A DNA stretch of 64,000 nt from Diplolepis rosae (GCA_030998225.1 JAPYXD010000701.1:14864501-14928500); one strand, 5' to 3'. Counted from the stretch's first letter, positions 30,001 to 45,000 are shown. The notes: generated by a model from the letters alone, not told the origin. Program-made: numbers and translations.

Positions 30001-33000
30001 AAGATGAAGAACTGGAAGCATTACTCGATGAAGATTGTTGCCAAACACAAGAAGAGCTCGCAGAATCTTTGGGAGTCACTCAAGCAGCCATTTCAAAACG
30101 TTTAAAAGCAGCCGGATACATTAAAAAGCAAGGAAAATGGGTTCCACATGAACTCAAGCCGAGAGACGTTGAAAGGCGGTTTTGCATGTCCGAAATGCTG
30201 CTGGAACGGCACAAAAAGAAGTCATTTTTGCATCGGAATGTTACTGGTGATGAAAAAAGGATCCATTGCGACAACCCCAAGCGCAAAAAATCATATGTGA
30301 AACCCGCCCAAGCAGCCAAATCAACGGCAAAGTCGAATATCCATGGCGCGAAGGTATTTGGTGGGATCAGAAGGGTGTGCTGTATTATGAGCTACTAAAA
30401 CCGGGTGAAACCATCAATGGAGAACGCTACCGAACACAATTAATCCGCTTGAAGAGAGTAACAGCCGAAAACGCCCGGAATATGTGACCAGACACGAGGC
30501 AATAATTTTCCATCATGACAACGCTCGGCCCTATGTTGCTATTCCGGTTAAGAACTATTTGGAAAACAGTGGATGGGAAGTTTTACCCCACCCGCCTTAT
30601 AGCCCAGACCTTGCCCCTTTTGACTACCATTTGTTCCGGTCGATGCAGAACGCCCTCACTGGAATACGGTCCACATCAGAACAGGGTATCGAAAATTGGC
30701 TTGATTCATTCTTGGCCGACAAGTCGGCGCAGTTCTTTTTGGATGGAATCCACAAATTGCCAGAAACATGGGAAAAAGTCATAGGTTCAGATGGGCAATA
30801 CTTTGAATAATACTATTGTACATGTTTTTCTTAAATAAACGTTCAAATTTTGAAAAAAAAATCGCACGAATTAAGTTATAGATCCAATATTAAAATTTTA
30901 GCTTATTGAAAAATACATAACTATTTAATAGTACATTACGTGCCCAGGCGCAGAATGAGGGTCATTGCGGGACGAGTGACAATGCTCGCAGGAGATCGAA
31001 GCCGAAGCGCGATCAGTCCTGCGAGCATTGTCGCGAGTCTCGGAATTACCCGAATTGTGTGCATTGGCACGTATTCTATTTTATGTGACTTCGGTGCGTA
31101 TACGAGTTTTTATGCGTACACTGGAATCTAAACTAGTATTGTAGTTGTTTGCGGCGCTAGTTATTACACTTGATATGTCACGACTAGTCCCGGCCATTTT
31201 GATTTTATCGATCTTGTGTAGTAGTAATTGATTTTAGTAGACGCATGCGCAGTTCAAATGTACAAGGCTTTGCCAGTAAGATGCTAACGCTGTACGAAGA
31301 ATAAGAAGGATTGAGCTTCGTTTCATGGCTATGGGCGCATGCGCAGTTCAGTTTTTACATTTCATTCCTTTCTGGCGAAATGTACTACATTGCGCTACTG
31401 TTAACTGTAGCGAAAAAACGAGTTTGCGCGCCGATGGCACATAAAAATATTTCCGAGTTTAATTGCATGCGAATACCAGTATCCCTAAATTAAGTTCTTT
31501 AACTATAAATTGTTTCTGTTTTTAAATTTAGTTTGTTTAATCACTATGCATAGATTTTACTAATTACGGAATACTTTTTATAATAAAAAACTACGCTGTG
31601 TAGCAAAACACGGCGTAAGCTACTTCGTGAACTACGTAGTAAACTGCGTCGTAAACCGCGTTGTATTCTACGAAGTAAATCACGTCGTAAGCTATGTCGT
31701 GAACTACGTTGGAAATTGGGATAGTAAACTACGCAGTATGCGACGGGGTTTACTACGTAGTTTACAACGTGGTTTACCGCGCAGTTTACGACGCGGTTTA
31801 AAACGTAGTTCACAACGTCGTTTACGACGTAGTTTACGACGTCGGAATTTTCAATAGTGTAAAAATTAATTTTATTTCTGATATTTGACTTCAAAATCGA
31901 TTGATTTATTTTCATCACTTCTATTGATTTACAAATATGTTTTTTAATGCGAAAAACAAGCAGATAGGAATTAATCATAAAACTAAGCTTCTGATAAAGG
32001 ATGCTTACATTTATATCGGACTTTTTCCTATAAATATCTCCCATAATACGTATACTTCTTGCGTAACTAGCTTGATCTCCAGAAACTAAAGATAACCGTG
32101 TGGCTTCCTAAAAACAATTATATGATTCAAAATTTTTTCTGTGCAATATTTTAAAGTAAGCCCTAAACGAGCAGAGATTTTTGTCCGACGTTTGATTATT
32201 TGATGATCAACAACGATTCTCTGATATAGCTGATTGTACTGAAATTTTAGTTAAATTTGTTTACCGAGCAATAATCATGAGCATCCCCTAGTTCTCCTTT
32301 TTTTCTAAGTGCAGCAGCCATTTGGAGTAAAGCAGCCCGATGATGTCGAGAATTCAAATCACCAAGCTGCAGACTCCTGGATAAATCATATGCTCTAGCT
32401 GCATATCGGGCGCTCTTTTCTGCATCCTGCAGTCGGCAGAATAATTCTGATAACCCAACATAGACCTGGAAATAACAATTTTCCCTTAATTTGGAGTAAA
32501 TTCAGTTCCATCGAAAAAGAGAAGATGTAAACATTAAAGCAGATTAAAAAGAGAAAGGAACAGGAATAAATAAAAAACGTCATAGAAAAGACTCAATAGA
32601 AGAGAGCAATTGAAATAAAGAGCTGACCATAAAATGAAATATTGACCTGTAACTCTAAAGATGGGTCCTGAATAGAATGTGCGATTTTGTGAGCTCTTTG
32701 AAAGGCTTCCAAGGCTTTGCAAAATCCTGCTAATTCCAAATGAACACGACCCACAGTTAAATGAACTAACCCAGCAGTGGCACACTGATCACATTCGTTA
32801 TACAAACTATGAAAAAATAAAGATTTATTTATTTTCATCTGCTTTTCGAAATTGTAATAATCTTTTAATACAAGTATCAAGTATGAAAATGATGGTGATA
32901 TAAAATGAATACCTGTGTCTGGCAAAAGCCAAAGCTTTGTCCAAAGCCCCTAGCCTTTCATGAGCTCTTGCAAGATTCAAGTACGCCTCTGCTCTCATGT

Positions 33001-36000
33001 TGGGAGAGTCTAATTCTTCTGAAATACAAAGCTGTCTCTGACCAAAGTCTATGCTGTCTCTAAAACAAAGAAAGGGCATTCAATGCTTAAACACGAAATA
33101 ATTATTTTAAATTCAAACTTTATCAACTTATGATTTACAGAACAACAGAAATTTAAAGATAACAACTGATACCATAATTTAAAACTATTTCCGAATTAAT
33201 ATTCACGCTGGTAAAATCAGTGCTTTCCTGATAACACTGTCCGACACTGATTCTATAACAAAGAAGGAGCTTTCTTTTCGTAGATTACGAATCTAAAATC
33301 CAAAATGTTTGAAGTAGGCTCAAATGATAGCGTGAACCTTAAATTCATATATGAAAAGTGGAGATTTGGGGTAGGGTGTCAATTTATTGGGTTGGCCAAA
33401 AAGTCATTTTGTTTTTTATTCTGATTTTCAAAGCAAGTTTATTAATACAAATAACAAACATTGACCATTTTCTTCGACGACGTTTAGCCATCTTTCAGTC
33501 AGCTTCATAATTCCGCTTTCGTAGAAAGTTTGGTTCTTGAATGCAAAAAAGTGAATCAACTCATTTATGGCAGCCTCATTTGAATCGAATGTTTTTCCAT
33601 TCAAATGGTTTTAAAGTGAACGGAATAAATGATAATCGTATGGTGCAAGGTCAGGACTATACGGTGGATGAGGCATCACTTCCCAGACTAACTCCAATAA
33701 TTTTTTGCGAGTGACCAAAGATGTATGTGGTCTGGCGTTATCTTGATGGAAGATGACGCCTTTACGAGTTTCCAGTCCTGGCGGCTTTTCCTTGATTTAT
33801 TTGTCCAATTTCATTAGCTAACGGCAGTAGACATTCAAATTGATAGTTTGATTCCTTGGGAGCAGTTCAAAATAAAGAATACCTTTGAAATCCCACCCAA
33901 CACTCAGCATAACCTTCTTTTCATGAATATCGGCTTTTGATGTCGATTGTGCAGGCTCATCTCGCTTGCTCCATGATCTTTTTCGCACGACGTTATCGTA
34001 AACAACCCATTTTTCATCATCCGTTATGATTCGCTTTAAAAATGGATCAGTTTCGTTACGTTTCAGCAGTGAATCGCAAATGGAAATTCGTTTGGTGAGT
34101 TGAAATTCCTTCAATTTGTGAGGAATCCAAATATCGAGCTTATTAACGTAACCAAGTTGTTTGAAATTTCTTTCAACGCATGTACAAATATGTACTACGC
34201 CGGTTATTTTCTATTTGCCTTTATTTTGTCGTCGTCAACTTCAGTTGGGAGTCCAGAGCGTGGTGCATCTTCGACGTCAAAATCGCCGGAACGAAAACGA
34301 GCAAACCAATTCTGGCACTGGCGGTCTGTTAATGATTTTTCACCAAAAACATCATACAACTTTTTCCGAGCTTGCCCTGCGTTTTCACCTTTTTTAAATT
34401 AAAATGTTATATATTGCTACTTTACGCTAGGTTTTCGCTGTAGCGCAAACCTAGCATTCATTCGATCCGCTAGGGTTTCCTCTAATTAGCTTTTCGACAG
34501 TAGCCACAGCTTCAGGAATCGTCTCATTCCTCGGAGGATATGGACGTAGGTCGTCCTCCAAATTAAAATCTCCTCTTTTGAATTGTTTGTATCACCGATC
34601 GTCAGTTCTTAGGCATAGTGCATCTTTGTCCTATGCATGATCCATTTCCTCATAACCCTGTTGACATGATAGATAACGCCGAAAATTATAAAAAATTATC
34701 GCATGAATTTGAGTGTTCGTAAGAGATGCCATGGTCACACGTATATATGGTATAACGAATACTACTATAGTATGCAATTGTTTCCGACGACTCTTGGTGA
34801 ATCACCGTTTCATCTTAGGCATCATCCATAGGTATTTGAACGAACTGATTTCTCTTCGATTTTGTACCAAAGGACATGACTTACCGAGTGACCTACGTAA
34901 ATTTGAAAAATACTAGGGTGTTTGATATTAGCGTGATATTTCTATGAGAGGTCGCCACTAATAACAAACGGCTATCAACGTTGACAAGTTCCATCCTTCA
35001 AACCTCTTCTGTCAAACTTTGAGCCAAATCCATTCATTAGTTTACAATTTACAGTGTCTGAAACATTCAACATCCGAATGTTTTGCAAAGATTGAAAAAA
35101 GTGAATTTCGTGTGTTGATTAAACATTACTTTTTGCGTGGAGAAACCTTATTAGAAACCAAGACCAAGCTCGATAAATATTATTCGGACTCTGCTCCGTC
35201 GTATGGAATGGTTCAGGAGTGGTTTATCAAATTTCGTTGTGATCTTACGAGCACAGAAACCACACAAAATCCAGGCTGTTGAAATGAGATCAGTACACTA
35301 GAAATGATTAGTAAAATCCATGATATTTTTTTGAATGACCCGAAAGTGAAAGTGCGTGAGATAGTTGAGATCGTATCCATCTCAACAGAGCGTGTCGTCA
35401 ATATTTTGTATACACATTTGTGCATGAGAAAGCTCTGTGCAAGATGGGTGCCGCGATTACTCACAATCGACCAAAAACGCATTCTTGTGACCACTCCGGA
35501 GCAAAATTTGTCCTATTTTAACCGCAATCCGAGAGTGTTTGCATCGATTTGTGACGATGGATTTGTGACATGGAGTAATCTTCATCGACTGCCTTGAGAA
35601 AGGAAGGACGATTACTGGAACATATTATGCTGCATCATTGGATCGATTGGTTGACGAAATCGGGAAGAAACGGCCACATTTGAAGAAGAGAAAAATCCTT
35701 TTTCATCATGACAATGCACTATCTCACACATCGAACATTCCACAGGCAAAAAAGCATGAATTGGGTTTCGAATCCCGAGTCGAAATCTCGAGCAAGTTTT
35801 ACGTTTTTAGGTACTGCTTACCTCCTGCTTCTTTTCATTTACCACTGCTTTGATACTCTTCAATGTATTTAGAACCTGAAACTAGCCCCTTGTTTAAGCC
35901 GAACTTTGCTGAAAAAGGCAATTTGTCCACGGTTGAGAAGTTTTTCAGGGGGAAAAATTACATTGAGTTTGCTTCTGTTTTGAAGAGCGTAACGAATAAG

Positions 36001-39000
36001 GATTAATTCAGGTTCTAAATATTTTGAAAAGTATCAAAGCAGTGGTAAATGGGAAGAAGCAGGAGGTAAGCAGTACCTAAAAACGTAAAACTTGCTCGAG
36101 ATTTTGACTCGGGATCGCTTCCGCATCCACCGTATTCTCCAGACCTGGCTTTCATCGACTATTATCTGTTCTCAAACCTCAAGAGACGGCTGCGTGGTAG
36201 GAGTTTTGAGACGCACGAAGAAGTTGAATGGGAAACAGAAGGGTATTTTGGAGGGTTTGACAAATCGTATTATTTGAAAGGCATAGAAAAGTTGAAAGAT
36301 CGTTGGACTCGTATCGAGCTAAAAGGAGAGTACATTGAGAGATAAAAACGAATTTTGCCAAAAAAACTAAATTCTTATACATTTTATCACATAAATATAA
36401 AACACCCTAGTATATATATATATATATTCACTTCAGTAAATTTGTGTCTAATAACCTCTGCCATTTATAAAACGTTTCATGGAGTTTAATTACATATAAC
36501 TTCTCTTCTTTTTATTACATCAGAGTCAGAATTAAAGTTTATTTTCATCATTTCAAATAAAAGGAAGGAAATTTAATTTTTCCTGAACTATAGTAACTTG
36601 TTTGGGGTGAAACGTAGCTTCGGTTGCAGAGCTTTTTGTCTGGTTGATTGACTACCGAGTGCTAATTTCCGTGGCACTGATTGGATCTTGTCTCGACACT
36701 ACTGGTTGAAAGTTTTAAACTAGTAGTCGTGGTTTATTTCCAGGTAGAAACTAATTGTGACTCGTGATAAGTAAACGCAACTGCAATTGACATTTCATTG
36801 AAGTTTTAATTTGTTTAGCAAATTTTGTAAACCCATGTCGGATATTTAGATAAAACCAATTTTCTCGAATTTTTCAGTTTATTTTATATCAAACCCTGTC
36901 GCGCTGTTGAAAGGAAAAAAATCGAAATTGAAAACGAAGTTGGAATTTATCTAAAGTTATAGGTATACAATAATAAAATTTACAAATGTGAAAGTTAACT
37001 AAAATGGATCTATTTTTAGATCTATTTGCAGATTTTCCAAAATAATATAAAGTGCCAATTTTCAATTTAAATTCAACGTTAATTAAACTACCTGAAGCCA
37101 GTTTCGAAAATTATATTTAAACAATCAAAAATGTAATTTTTTGCCTATCTTGAAAATTTTAACTTTTTACTAAAAAGGAATGTTTTTCAGATAAGCTACG
37201 ATTTATTATATACAAAATTAAAACCATCGGGTAAAATACCAATTTAATTTAAAATACGAGAAAATAAATTCATGTAAAAAATTATTTTATCTTCATAAAA
37301 AAAACTAATATTGTGCCTGTATAATAAAGTTGAGGTATTCTCAATGAAAAACTCTGTTTTAAACAAATTTTTAGGTTCGCGTCAAGCAGGCAAAACTCAT
37401 TAGTAAATTATTCAGAAATATATTTATGTGAATGTTTGTTATAAAATCCAACTTAAATTTGTCGTGAAAATACTCTAAAATTTTGAACGTTTTATTTTTA
37501 TACTTTAGGAACTTTTTTATGAAGAGTCCCCTAGAAATTTGAGAGAAATTTTTTTGCAGGATTCCGCAGTAGAAGAATTTTTTCTACGCTTGGACAATTT
37601 CTGTGAAAAAATTGAAATTGTAACTTGTAATCAAATGCGAAATTTTCGCGAAAGACATTTTCAAAATAGTATGAACTCGATTTGTATTTATATAAAATAT
37701 CAGTATTTTAAAAGTAAAACAAATTTATACTATTAAATCCATGTTTGTATTTTAAATACTCATGAAAATTCGTTAAAAAGGTAATGAATTGGTTAAGAGA
37801 AACGACCCTTATTAATTATACGATGCTAATATGTCAGATCAGTCTTTTGCCTGTGTGGGCCACGAAGAAGGTCGTTGAATATAATATCTGGCTCACCCAT
37901 CTCTGTGTCACATAATCCATTGTCTGCGAAAAATGTGTCCTCTAATTTTTATTTATTTTCAGACACTAGTAATTTACTAGCCTTTACAGTGAGAAGAATT
38001 TCTAAAATATTTAATATAAACGAGCATAAAAAATGAAATAATACATTTTTCTTTTTTTAACATATCATTTTTATTTGCCATAATAAATTCTAGGAAAAGC
38101 AAAAACTCTTACTTCTCTATTAGATTTGCATATTGTAGTAAAAAATAAAAGCTCCTGATTTATGTGTGCAATGAATGCTGTGCATTCCAAGCACGAAGTT
38201 TATGAGAGCAGAAAAGGAAAATTATCTAAATAGCTGTTGGCCCTTAAGGAAGAATTGGACGTACAGTCGGAGAAAAAGTTAGTCGAACCGACTATTTCCT
38301 TAGTTGTTTCATTTATAATTCTCTTTTTTCGAGTTTTTTTAGTCAAGGTAAAGAAAATATAATCTCCAATGAAATGAGTTAATAAAAGTTTGCATGAGAT
38401 AAAAGTTCTAGACTTTTTATTCGTGGAATTATATCCAAAAACATATAAAAACCCAAATTTGTCTATCGATTCTACCCGTAAAAAAAATGGATAAAAAAAT
38501 ATTCTGAATAAAAAAACTAAAGAAATAGTCACTCGGACTACCTTTTTTTCTGATTATCTGTCCAATTCTTCCTTAATGGACGGAGTAGAAAAGAAAAAGT
38601 CAGATTTCTTGATTTATTACCTGTATTTTCCCCAATCCATGTAAGCTTGGTAGAGGTATCCAAGCAGAGTAAATTTGTCTTCGCGCTGTCTGATACTTTT
38701 TAGGGCACCTCTCCATTTACGCACGGCAGCTTGCTGTTTGTGAGCTCGATATAACTTTAATCCTTGCTCCACCTGTAAAGTACCAAGAAAAGAGCTTTTA
38801 TTATAATATATCAAGAACGAACTTAATGAATACTAACTTTCAAGTAAGCAGGAGCCAGAATATCTTTTAAAAATTCAGACCAACGGGCTTTTCAAGATTC
38901 TCATTATTTTTCATTACAGTTATAGAAATAAAATTAGCAGGGGAAATGATTTTCACTTCGATTAAATAAATACAATACTATAAAAAGTTCCTCTAGAGTT

Positions 39001-42000
39001 CCTCATAAGATGTATTCACAATTTATATAGATTTTATGAACTAAGCAAGAAAATTAATGTATAATTTATAAAGAATTTGCTACAGAACTATGTCAAAGAA
39101 TTTTCCATAATTTTTACATTTTCATCATGGATGAGAAACTATTAGTTTTATATGAAAAATGACTTTCAAAATTTTCATCAAATATTTACGTTTTATACAC
39201 TTTATCGGAGCCGAAAAAGTAAGGACAAGTTCGTTAACCAGCCACATCCAATCAAAATTGAGGGATTGAGCACTTTTTTGGGTTTTTGAAAAAATAAAAA
39301 ATTCCAATACTGGTTTTTGATAGTGCTCATAAATCTCTACTAATTATCCTAATAACATTTTTCGATTAAACCAAAATTAGAAATGTTACAGCAGGTTAAA
39401 ACTTGAAAAAAGTCAATATCAAAATTCCAGTTAAATTATACGAGATATGAAAAAAAGTTATGATACAAAATTATTTTCTACATTAAGATCTACAAATTTG
39501 AATTAGAAAATTTTTTCATAAGATGTATATTTTTCATTTTTTCATTTTTGACAGAATATTTAAACAAAAGTTTAATTGTGATGATGAATTAGTATAAAAT
39601 ATCGATTGAAGATATGTTCCTCAAAGTGTGTTAAAAAATGCGACAGAATATCACAGGTATTTTGATTTATATATATATATATACAATTTTTATTTTATTC
39701 TCAAGTTTTTCTTCTTTTTTTGTATAATTATTATAGAATTGTCAACAACAAACAAATTGTAAAAATCTGATGAGGATGACATAGTAGTCATTGAAACGTC
39801 ATTAAAGAGATTATAAAAAACATCCAGATTGTCCGAGGTTGGTCATTTTCCTGCATTCAATGAAGAGAATTAGTCGGAAGTAAATATCTTATAAGTTTAA
39901 TTTTTTTATTTAATTTAAAAAAATACTATTGAAAATCCAAAATTCAATTTTTTAACAATAATATGTAAAATACGAAAAAAACGTAGAAATGCAAAATTAT
40001 TCGTTTCAAAAAGATCTACAATTTTTGTCTCACACGGTTCCTGATAAAACGTATATTTTTCGTTTCAATTCCAAACAATACGATTAAAATTTTAAAATTC
40101 CATTTTTTAGACAAACTATATGAGATACATAAAAAACGTTTAGATGAAATCTTATTTGCTAAATGAGGTCTACAAATTGTCATTAAGACATTTCGGGACA
40201 GGATGTATATTTTATGGTTTGATTTTGAATATTGAAAAAATTCCATTTTTTTCACCAAAATATGTGAGATACGAAATAAGCGCTGTTCTGCAAAATCGTT
40301 TCCTTGAATAAAGTCTACGATTTTTTTCCTTTTTGAGATATTTGGAAGAAAATAAATTATTTTAATCATGTAATTTATTAAAAAGTTACTGAAATGTATA
40401 CAGAAAATCGAGCGCGAAGCGCGAGTGTCATGATGAGAATGTGTTCCTTAAGGCCGATAGAGCCTTAAGTAAATTGAATTTCCTGTTTCACTTAAATTCA
40501 AAAACAAATTTAGTGAATTTGAGAAAATGTGTAATTCACATCATCTTTAATATTATAAAATTGGTTTGAGTTTCAGCATAAAATTATAAGAAATAAACTT
40601 GAATGTATGCGAAGAGCATGAGACAGAGCGCGAAGCGTGAGGCCCAAAAAGAACGGAGCGCGATGCGCCCGATGAGAATGTGCTCGCAAAGCGGGCAGAT
40701 TTTTTGTCTCATTTTTAACTAATTTTGCACTTATATATTTTCTTTATAATTGGCAAGTGTACTTTAATGTGCGTCGTAATATCCTGTTTCTATCAAATTC
40801 TCAACTTGCTGTATAGGTATTTTCGTGTAAGATAAGTGATTCCAGCACCTATATAGTTGCAAGTTATAAAGTAAGTTTCATAAGTTGTGTCATTTCGAGC
40901 AAAGTTTTGTTAACGAGATGCTGAGTTGTGTATACAATGTAAATAGTTTACATGAAATATAGATAGTAGTGATATAAATTTATTAAAAATTAATAAATTG
41001 AGTGATATTTTTTATTATTCTTCGAGTAAATAACTTTATAGCTGGTACTCTCCAAACAAAACATTATCAAGGTTCCTATAAAATAGGATAACAAATTTTT
41101 AAAATAAATTTTTAATAACTAATATCCCTATATTATAGTATAAAATGTAAAATTTCATAAATTGGACAAATTTTTCAAGATACACTGTTAAAAGAATAAG
41201 ACTAAATTTTCAGATATGTACGGATAGAAGCAATAAAAATGAATCAAATTGTATTGACTTGACAAAATAGTAAATTTTTAAGTTTAGTACTATTATTTCA
41301 ATGCATCCGTGAGTTGGCTTTACGACATTGAAAATGCGATGATGATATTGATTGTATAATTTACTAGAATTAAATTGTATTTTGAGCACTTTGAGTACTT
41401 TGAGCAAAGTTCAGACATATAGACAAGTTGGAGATTATTTAATATTATTGTAATAATTTGTGACGTATCAAATTTTAAAGAATGCATCACAGTTCAGTAA
41501 ACTTCAAAAATGTAGAGTACATTTTAAAAATGTACGTCACAAATCATTACAATAATATTAAATGATGACCAACATGTCCATATATCCCAACTTTGCTCAA
41601 AAGTTGAGTATAGTTTCTCGAACTATTTTTTTCAGTGGACTTATTTTACGCAAGAATAATTTTATAGCAAAGCTCATGCTATGTTTGAGTAAGAATCGAA
41701 TACGTCAAAAGAATAGATGAATTCAGTATCAATTTTACTGCAGATTATCCAATATTAGTGCAAAAATTTCAAAATTTTTCAACATTCTACACCTAGAAAA
41801 AAATTCACTTGATCTAAGGGAATAAACAAAGTTTGGTTGAATCAACTGAAATATTTGATTGATTTAATCAAATTGTATCCAAACAAACCATCTTCGGTTG
41901 CATAGAATACATTTTTTCGTTCAATCACAAGTAGTTTTTTTCTTAACGTATGGTAGTTTTTGTTACAAAATTTTTCAAGTTACTTACAATTATTATTCTA

Positions 42001-45000
42001 ATAAAATTACACATAAATAATTTTTTATTTAAAATAACATCACAATAGTTTGCTAATAAAGATATCTGTTATTAAATTAAACTATTCTTATCGAGTTATT
42101 ACGTTAGAACGCAAAACACTTTCTTATCCAAAAAAATTCCTAGTTTTAAATTAAAATCCGAAGATCATCTATTAGGGATGAGGAAAAGTCAATAAAATAA
42201 ATAAGCACGAGTCAACAAATTTATTATAAGAATTACAAGATGAAAGATGTTTCCTATTTCAATAGGTACAATGGAAATGTTCAGTTGATGGATTTTACAG
42301 ATTTAGAGATAATACTCGATTTATCTTTCGTCTAGATACGTGAATCTGGTTTCCGACCCTCAGTGATGGTTGCTGACGTAGAAATTCAAATGGTCGGGTC
42401 AATTATTGAAGATAGACATTGCTGGCTGTCAGGTTATAAATTATCCAAAAGCACGGGCACCAGTGATGTTAAAAACCAGCTTCATTTCGTATTAGGCAAA
42501 CGTGAAAAAGAGGTGGAAAAGAGAAGCAAGGAGCAAATCATATTATTTAGCGGGCCAATTCAGAATTCTAAAAATATGTAAAATTCATTATTAATAGAGT
42601 AAAAATCATTATTCTTTAATTTTTATTATCAATTCAATCTTTTACTTTTTTTATGTTAAGAATAGTAATTTTTAATTTATTAACTGTCAGTTTTATGTAT
42701 TTTTATAATTTTGGAGTGGAGACCCTAGCGGACTCGTGTGAGAGAACGGTCATAGAATACTCTGACCGTTCTCTGACTGTTCTATGACCGTTCTATGACC
42801 TCGCATTATTACGGCTAAGATCGGTAAAAAAGACACTAAGAGCTTTGCAATTATGATTCTGTGGTGAAATTTGGATTAAAAGGTGAAGCAACGAATACAA
42901 TTATCTTATTTTTCAGCGATAAAAACTAGGAATACATGATGTACCTGTCATTGAAGGCAGTGCAGTGGTTCACCATTTGTGGAACGTCTCTGCCAATAGT
43001 AAACCTTCACGGTGGAGACGTTCCGCCAATTGTGAACCACTGCACTGCCTTCAATGACAGGTATTATGTTTTTCTAGCTTTAATCGCTGAAAAATAAGAT
43101 AATTATCTTATTTTATTGCTTTTATCTGTATTTATTGCTTCACCTTCTAATCCAAATTTCGCCACAGAATTATAATTTCAAAGTTTTTAATGTCTTTTTT
43201 ACCGATCTTAGCCGTAATAATGCGAGGTCATAGAACGGTCATAGAACAGTCAGAGAACGGTCAGAGTATTCTATGACCGTTCTCTCACACGGGTCCGCTA
43301 GGGGAGAGAGAGAAAGAAAGTAAGAAAGAGAAAGAGAGAGAGGACGGGGAGAGAGAGAGTAAAAAATCCGAAGCACCTAACACCCTAGATGACAGAAAAG
43401 CATTCTTTAACAACATAAAACACGTGTATCGAGTGCATGGAAAAAAATGCTCGTAAAAAGTGGGAGGTGCAAGACATCGCGGTCAGTCGACATGCGTGCG
43501 CACGCTAGCTGGTTTTCCTACAGAGGTTGGCCACAATGCGGGAACCCCAGCACTCCCAGCAGCACTTCATCGCCAAATTAAAACTACTTTTATCCGCTTT
43601 CTGATGATAATTGAAGGTTCAAAAATCGAATAGCTGCACAGAGAGTGGATTGACTGATTACACTTTTGATATCCAAGTAACAGTTATGTTTTTTACGGCA
43701 GTTGTACTTTCTAGAAATGAAGTCTCTTGAGTCTTGGGAGGCCCAAACTCCAGGGTAGACGGCAAAGCTACCTCTATAAGTCTATCCTCGTCGAATAATT
43801 TCTCTACCTGATCCCACGATCACTAATAACACATCACTCAATAAGTTTCCGCTCGGACATATAGATAGCACCACTGTTTTTAAATCCATATGATTTCTAG
43901 ATAGTAACAACCTTCAAACGTTAAGTTCCAAAATTCCATGACAATCTGACGTTTAGTTCAGAAGTTACAGAGGTTTTGGTGGAGCAACTTTTGTCATTTT
44001 CAAAACAATGGATGAAAAAGAGTTTCAAGTGTTGATCAAACTTTGCTTTTTAATGGGAAAAATACTGTTGAAACAAAGCAGTGGCTTGATAATCGTTATG
44101 GGAACTCTGCGCCAGGGAAATCAACGATCATCGACTGTTATGTCGAATTTAAACGCGGTCATACAAACACCGATGACGCTGAACGCTCTGGTCGCCCGAA
44201 ATCAGCAGTCGTTCCAGAAAACATAACAAAAGTCCAGAAAATAGATTTGGGGGACAGTAAATTAAAGTTGCGTAGGGTAGTTGACACCTTAAAGATATCA
44301 GAAGGTAGTGTGTTTACAATTTTTCACGTATCTTTGGGGATGCAAAAACAACAACAGGTCGAGGATTTAGGGCGCTGTTTGGAGTTGTTTAAACGAGGTA
44401 AAAAGGATTTTCTGCATCAGTGTGTGACAATAGATGAAATACGGATTCACCACTACACACCTGAAACAAAAAGATCGTCAGCTGAGTGGACAGTAGCTGG
44501 TGAAAGCCTTATAAAGTGAACAAAAACTCAACAGTGGATTGCAAGGTTATGGCATCCGTCTTTTGGGAAGCGCATGGTATTTTTTTTATCGAATATCTTG
44601 AGAAAGGTAAAAACATTAACAGTGACTATTACATGGCATTACTGGCTCGATTGAGTTCAGAAACCAAAAAAAACGGCCTCACATGCAATAAAAGAAAGTG
44701 CTCTTCAACCAAGACAATGCACCGTGCCACAAGTCCATGAAAACAATGATTAAATTAAATGGATCAAGCTTCGAATTGCTTCCTCGCCCCCATATTCTCC
44801 AGATTTGGCCCCCAGAGACCACTGGCTCCTTCCTGACCTAAACCAAATGCTCCAGGGAAAGAGATTTGTCTCCAATGAAGAAGTGATTGCCGAAACTGAG
44901 GCCTAATTTCAGAGCAAAGACGAATCATTCTACAAAAAAGGCATCGAAAAGTTAGAGGAATGTTGAAATGAATGCACATTCTGTCAAAAAAGTACCGGGA

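Noticed and set aside
31544..32044. 166-codon ORF as an independent gene
   Set aside because: It begins inside a rapsyn exon and reads through its donor into a 12-bp satellite; kept only as a finding.
37845..37935. Extra rapsyn exon reading DNGLCDTEMGEPDIIF
   Set aside because: The candidate acceptor lacks a pyrimidine tract, the phase from the previous exon gives a different frame, and neighbouring exons already join cleanly.
42363..42581. 72-codon + strand ORF as a gene
   Set aside because: No domain, no splice context, and adjacent to a fold-back element; not supported.
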